The notes under the pieces: generated by a model
Told to the model about the DNA's origin: nothing
Databases searched by the model: none
What the model saw: only the letters and a program-made list of their open reading frames with translations
Shown here: one piece after another, positions 62,637 through 64,000 of the stretch
Layout of the letters: the number at the start of each line of letters is the position of its first letter
Numbering within the stretch: position 1 is the first letter of the stretch
Assembly: GCA_016722065.1 (NCBI GenBank)
Contig: JADKGX010000001.1
Coordinates: 2,647,531-2,711,530 of the forward strand
Reading direction: 5' to 3'
DNA length: 64,000 bases
Source of the DNA: Planctomycetota bacterium
Lineage (GTDB): Bacteria; Planctomycetota; UBA8742; UBA2392
Position numbers and translations under genes: made by a program

Positions 62637-63070
62637 TGCCGTCACCATGGCGCAGCCGCGCCTGCGGAAATATCAAAAACACAGCGGCGCCGGGCGGAAG
62701 TCGTTGCGAGATGACTATCAGGTGGGTGTTGCGTTCCGTTACAGGGTCGTCTGTTACATCGGACCGATTTTCGAAATCAAGCGGCAATCCGCTTGGCAGG
62801 CGGTTTAGCGGGCGATATCCTGATATGCCGAGTTCCCAAACGTAAATGATGGCAGCATTTATGGCGGTCTGGGCGATGTACTTCGCAGGAAAAGTTTCGT
62901 CCAGGAGTGAGGCTGGGCGTCAAGTTCCTGTGCCGTTTTTACGCGTTCCGCGTATCGTGTTCCAGGCGCCGGGGAGTCTCCGGTTTTGCTTGTGCGAAGC
63001 GGGGTCGCGACTCAGCATTTCCGTACAACACCTAACGCGGAACACGGAATCCCCGCGCCTCGAAACGCAG
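62637..63070. other. Gap upstream of glnA
   Basis: 434 bases with no convincing gene on either strand. It should hold the glnA promoter, but I see no clear sigma-54 or sigma-70 site. Confidence 0.5.
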
Positions 63071-63097
63071 AAACGCCCGCCCCGCATCGAGGCGTTC
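63071..63097 (-). terminator. Hairpin after the tRNA
   Basis: Read on the minus strand, AACGCC pairs with GGCGTT across a 12-14 base loop, followed by TCTGCGTTTCG. It lies 13 bases after the tRNA 3' end. Confidence 0.4.
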
Positions 63098-63109
63098 TGT
63101 AAATCGGAT

Positions 63110-63197
63110 TGGTGCGGGGGCGGGACTTTGAACCACTGCACGCCGGTGAAAACAAGCACCACCTCAAACTAGCGCGTCTGCCAATTCCGCCACGCGC
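63110..63197 (-). tRNA. tRNA-Leu(GAG), damaged
   Basis: Minus strand. The D-arm region (TGGCGGAATTGGCAGACGCGC), the anticodon loop TTGAGGT (anticodon GAG), the TTCAA of the T loop, and an encoded CCCCCGCACCA 3' end identify tRNA-Leu. However, the 5' acceptor is shortened (GCGCG where GCGGGGG is expected), the anticodon stem is mispaired and the T arm has an extra A. Either a pseudo-tRNA or, more likely, a stretch with several indel errors. Confidence 0.5.
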
Positions 63198-63631
63198 AGT
63201 GGGCCATGAAACGTATTGCCAGCCTGCCAGTGTCAGCGGGGCGAGGTTGCGACAACCCGGTTGCGCCACCATCCCGAGTCCTGGCGCGGATTGTCGCCCG
63301 GTGCGCTGCTAAAATCCGCCCCCGCCAGTGTTCGACAGGAGAGTCCACATGGCGGCCAGTTGCAACTCGCCCCTCGCCCCAGAAACACGCGGCCGTTGCG
63401 CAAGCCCACCCCGCGCTGAACCTGCCTTGACGTGGCCGCATTCGTCCAGCGGGCTTTGACCCACAGATTGAGCGCATCGGAGGCCGCCGATTTTCCCGGC
63501 AATGGCATTTATCTCGGTATTGAGGCCGGCGGTGGCGCACGTGAGGCACCATCGTGTAAACAATAGGCCAAAGGACGAAGACTGCGCGCCGCAGCGCTAT
63601 CGCCGCCAGCGACAAAGTGAATTGCCTTTGA
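63198..63631. other. Low-confidence terminal region
   Basis: 434 bases. An AGGAG at about 63338-63342 precedes ATG 63349, but that frame ends after 36 codons, and no frame stays open for long. Nothing can be assigned; frame errors are suspected. Confidence 0.4.
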
Positions 63632-64000
63632 GTTGACGTAAGCAGTGAGGCTGGCCGCAAAGGAACCAAGTGGCGACGGGGGCGCGTTGTTGACGTCTTC
63701 ACGTTTCGCAACGGCAAGGGTCATGCCAGTTTCGCACCTTTTGACCAACAGCAGGGCCTGCAATGGGCAGGCGTTGACGCGCCCCTTGCGCCATCAGAAG
63801 GCGACCGCCTGAGCCGCCGGGCAGATCAAAGTGCCACCTGCACCGCACCCGCACCAGCACCCATTGTCCGCCATCCCCTTGACGCGCCTTTAAACACCCC
63901 TAACTTCGGCCTGTTCGTAATATGGGCGGTATCGCCACTCCGGAGGCTTACGGCGGGCCCCGAGCACACCAACACGTTGGAAACCAGCGGCAAAGACCAA
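63632..64000 (+). CDS. Open frame running off the end, SnoaL-like strand hint
   Basis: Open from 63632 to the edge. The stretch GRVVDVFTFRNGKGHASFAP, then QQQGLQWAGVD, resembles the last strands of SnoaL/NTF2-like domains (a 'V-x-T-F-R-x-G-K' strand followed by a Glu/Ala-rich helix). The rest (Pro/Ala-rich) does not look like a domain. There is no start codon with a ribosome-binding site, and upstream frames are broken, so the call is weak. Confidence 0.2.

Noticed and set aside
62846..63172. A 108-codon open frame between glnA and the tRNA.
   Set aside because: No ribosome-binding site, it overlaps the tRNA and the composition is not protein-like.

Overview
The window is a GC-rich, densely coded bacterial chromosome segment. 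Lipid A synthesis (lpxB), many lipobox signal peptides and a sigma-54 factor point to a Gram-negative (diderm) organism. Several families here are frequent in Planctomycetota: Pro/Gly-rich proteins with two membrane helices, a squalene-cyclase-like toroid protein beside an ECF sigma factor, a BshC-like protein, CocE-type hydrolases and a carotenoid CruF-like protein. Planctomycetota is therefore my best guess, but it is an inference from gene content, with no rRNA to confirm it.

Layout. 0-7.5 kb: a possible anti-sigma fragment, a coiled-coil lipoprotein, ETF-ubiquinone oxidoreductase, and a membrane protein/winged-helix regulator/glycerate kinase operon, then a BshC-like gene. 8-15 kb: an M61 peptidase with PDZ, a TPR protein, a di-heme lipoprotein, a frameshifted thioredoxin-fold gene and a PLP enzyme. 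15-21.5 kb, all on the minus strand: an HtrA-type protease, a phospholipid operon (CDP-alcohol transferase, CdsA-like, PlsC-like; start-stop overlaps), a HAD phosphatase, and recR-rpoN. 21.6-28 kb: secreted lipoproteins, a protein with a MYXO-CTERM-like tail, a CAP protein, and radical SAM plus lpxB. 28-38 kb: a GNAT-nitrilase fusion, an ECF sigma factor with an unusual partner, a disrupted miaB, and three tandem paralogous membrane proteins. 38-46 kb: a DUF2330-like protein, tsaE, thiL, a LOG-family protein, hutH and a metallopeptidase. 46-55.7 kb: cell-envelope and secreted proteins, a CruF-like protein, two secreted alpha/beta hydrolases and a beta-carbonic anhydrase. 55.7-59.9 kb: a four-gene amidoligase operon. 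60-64 kb: a D12-type adenine methylase, glnA with frameshifts, and a damaged tRNA-Leu(GAG).

The main points of interest are: (1) the C39-like peptidase / RimK-type ATP-grasp / GCS2-type ligase / N-formylglutamate amidohydrolase-like operon, whose four genes all overlap by ATGA and which probably makes and trims an unknown peptide or amino-acid conjugate; (2) the 765-residue protein next to the ECF sigma factor, with six 26-residue repeats, one membrane helix and a toroid domain; (3) a dispersed hairpin family with GNRA-type tetraloops and compensatory stem changes. Three genes (a thioredoxin-fold gene, miaB and glnA) are interrupted. Single-base indels in homopolymers explain most of glnA and the thioredoxin-fold gene, so assembly errors are likely there. 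The last ~1.4 kb looks especially unreliable.
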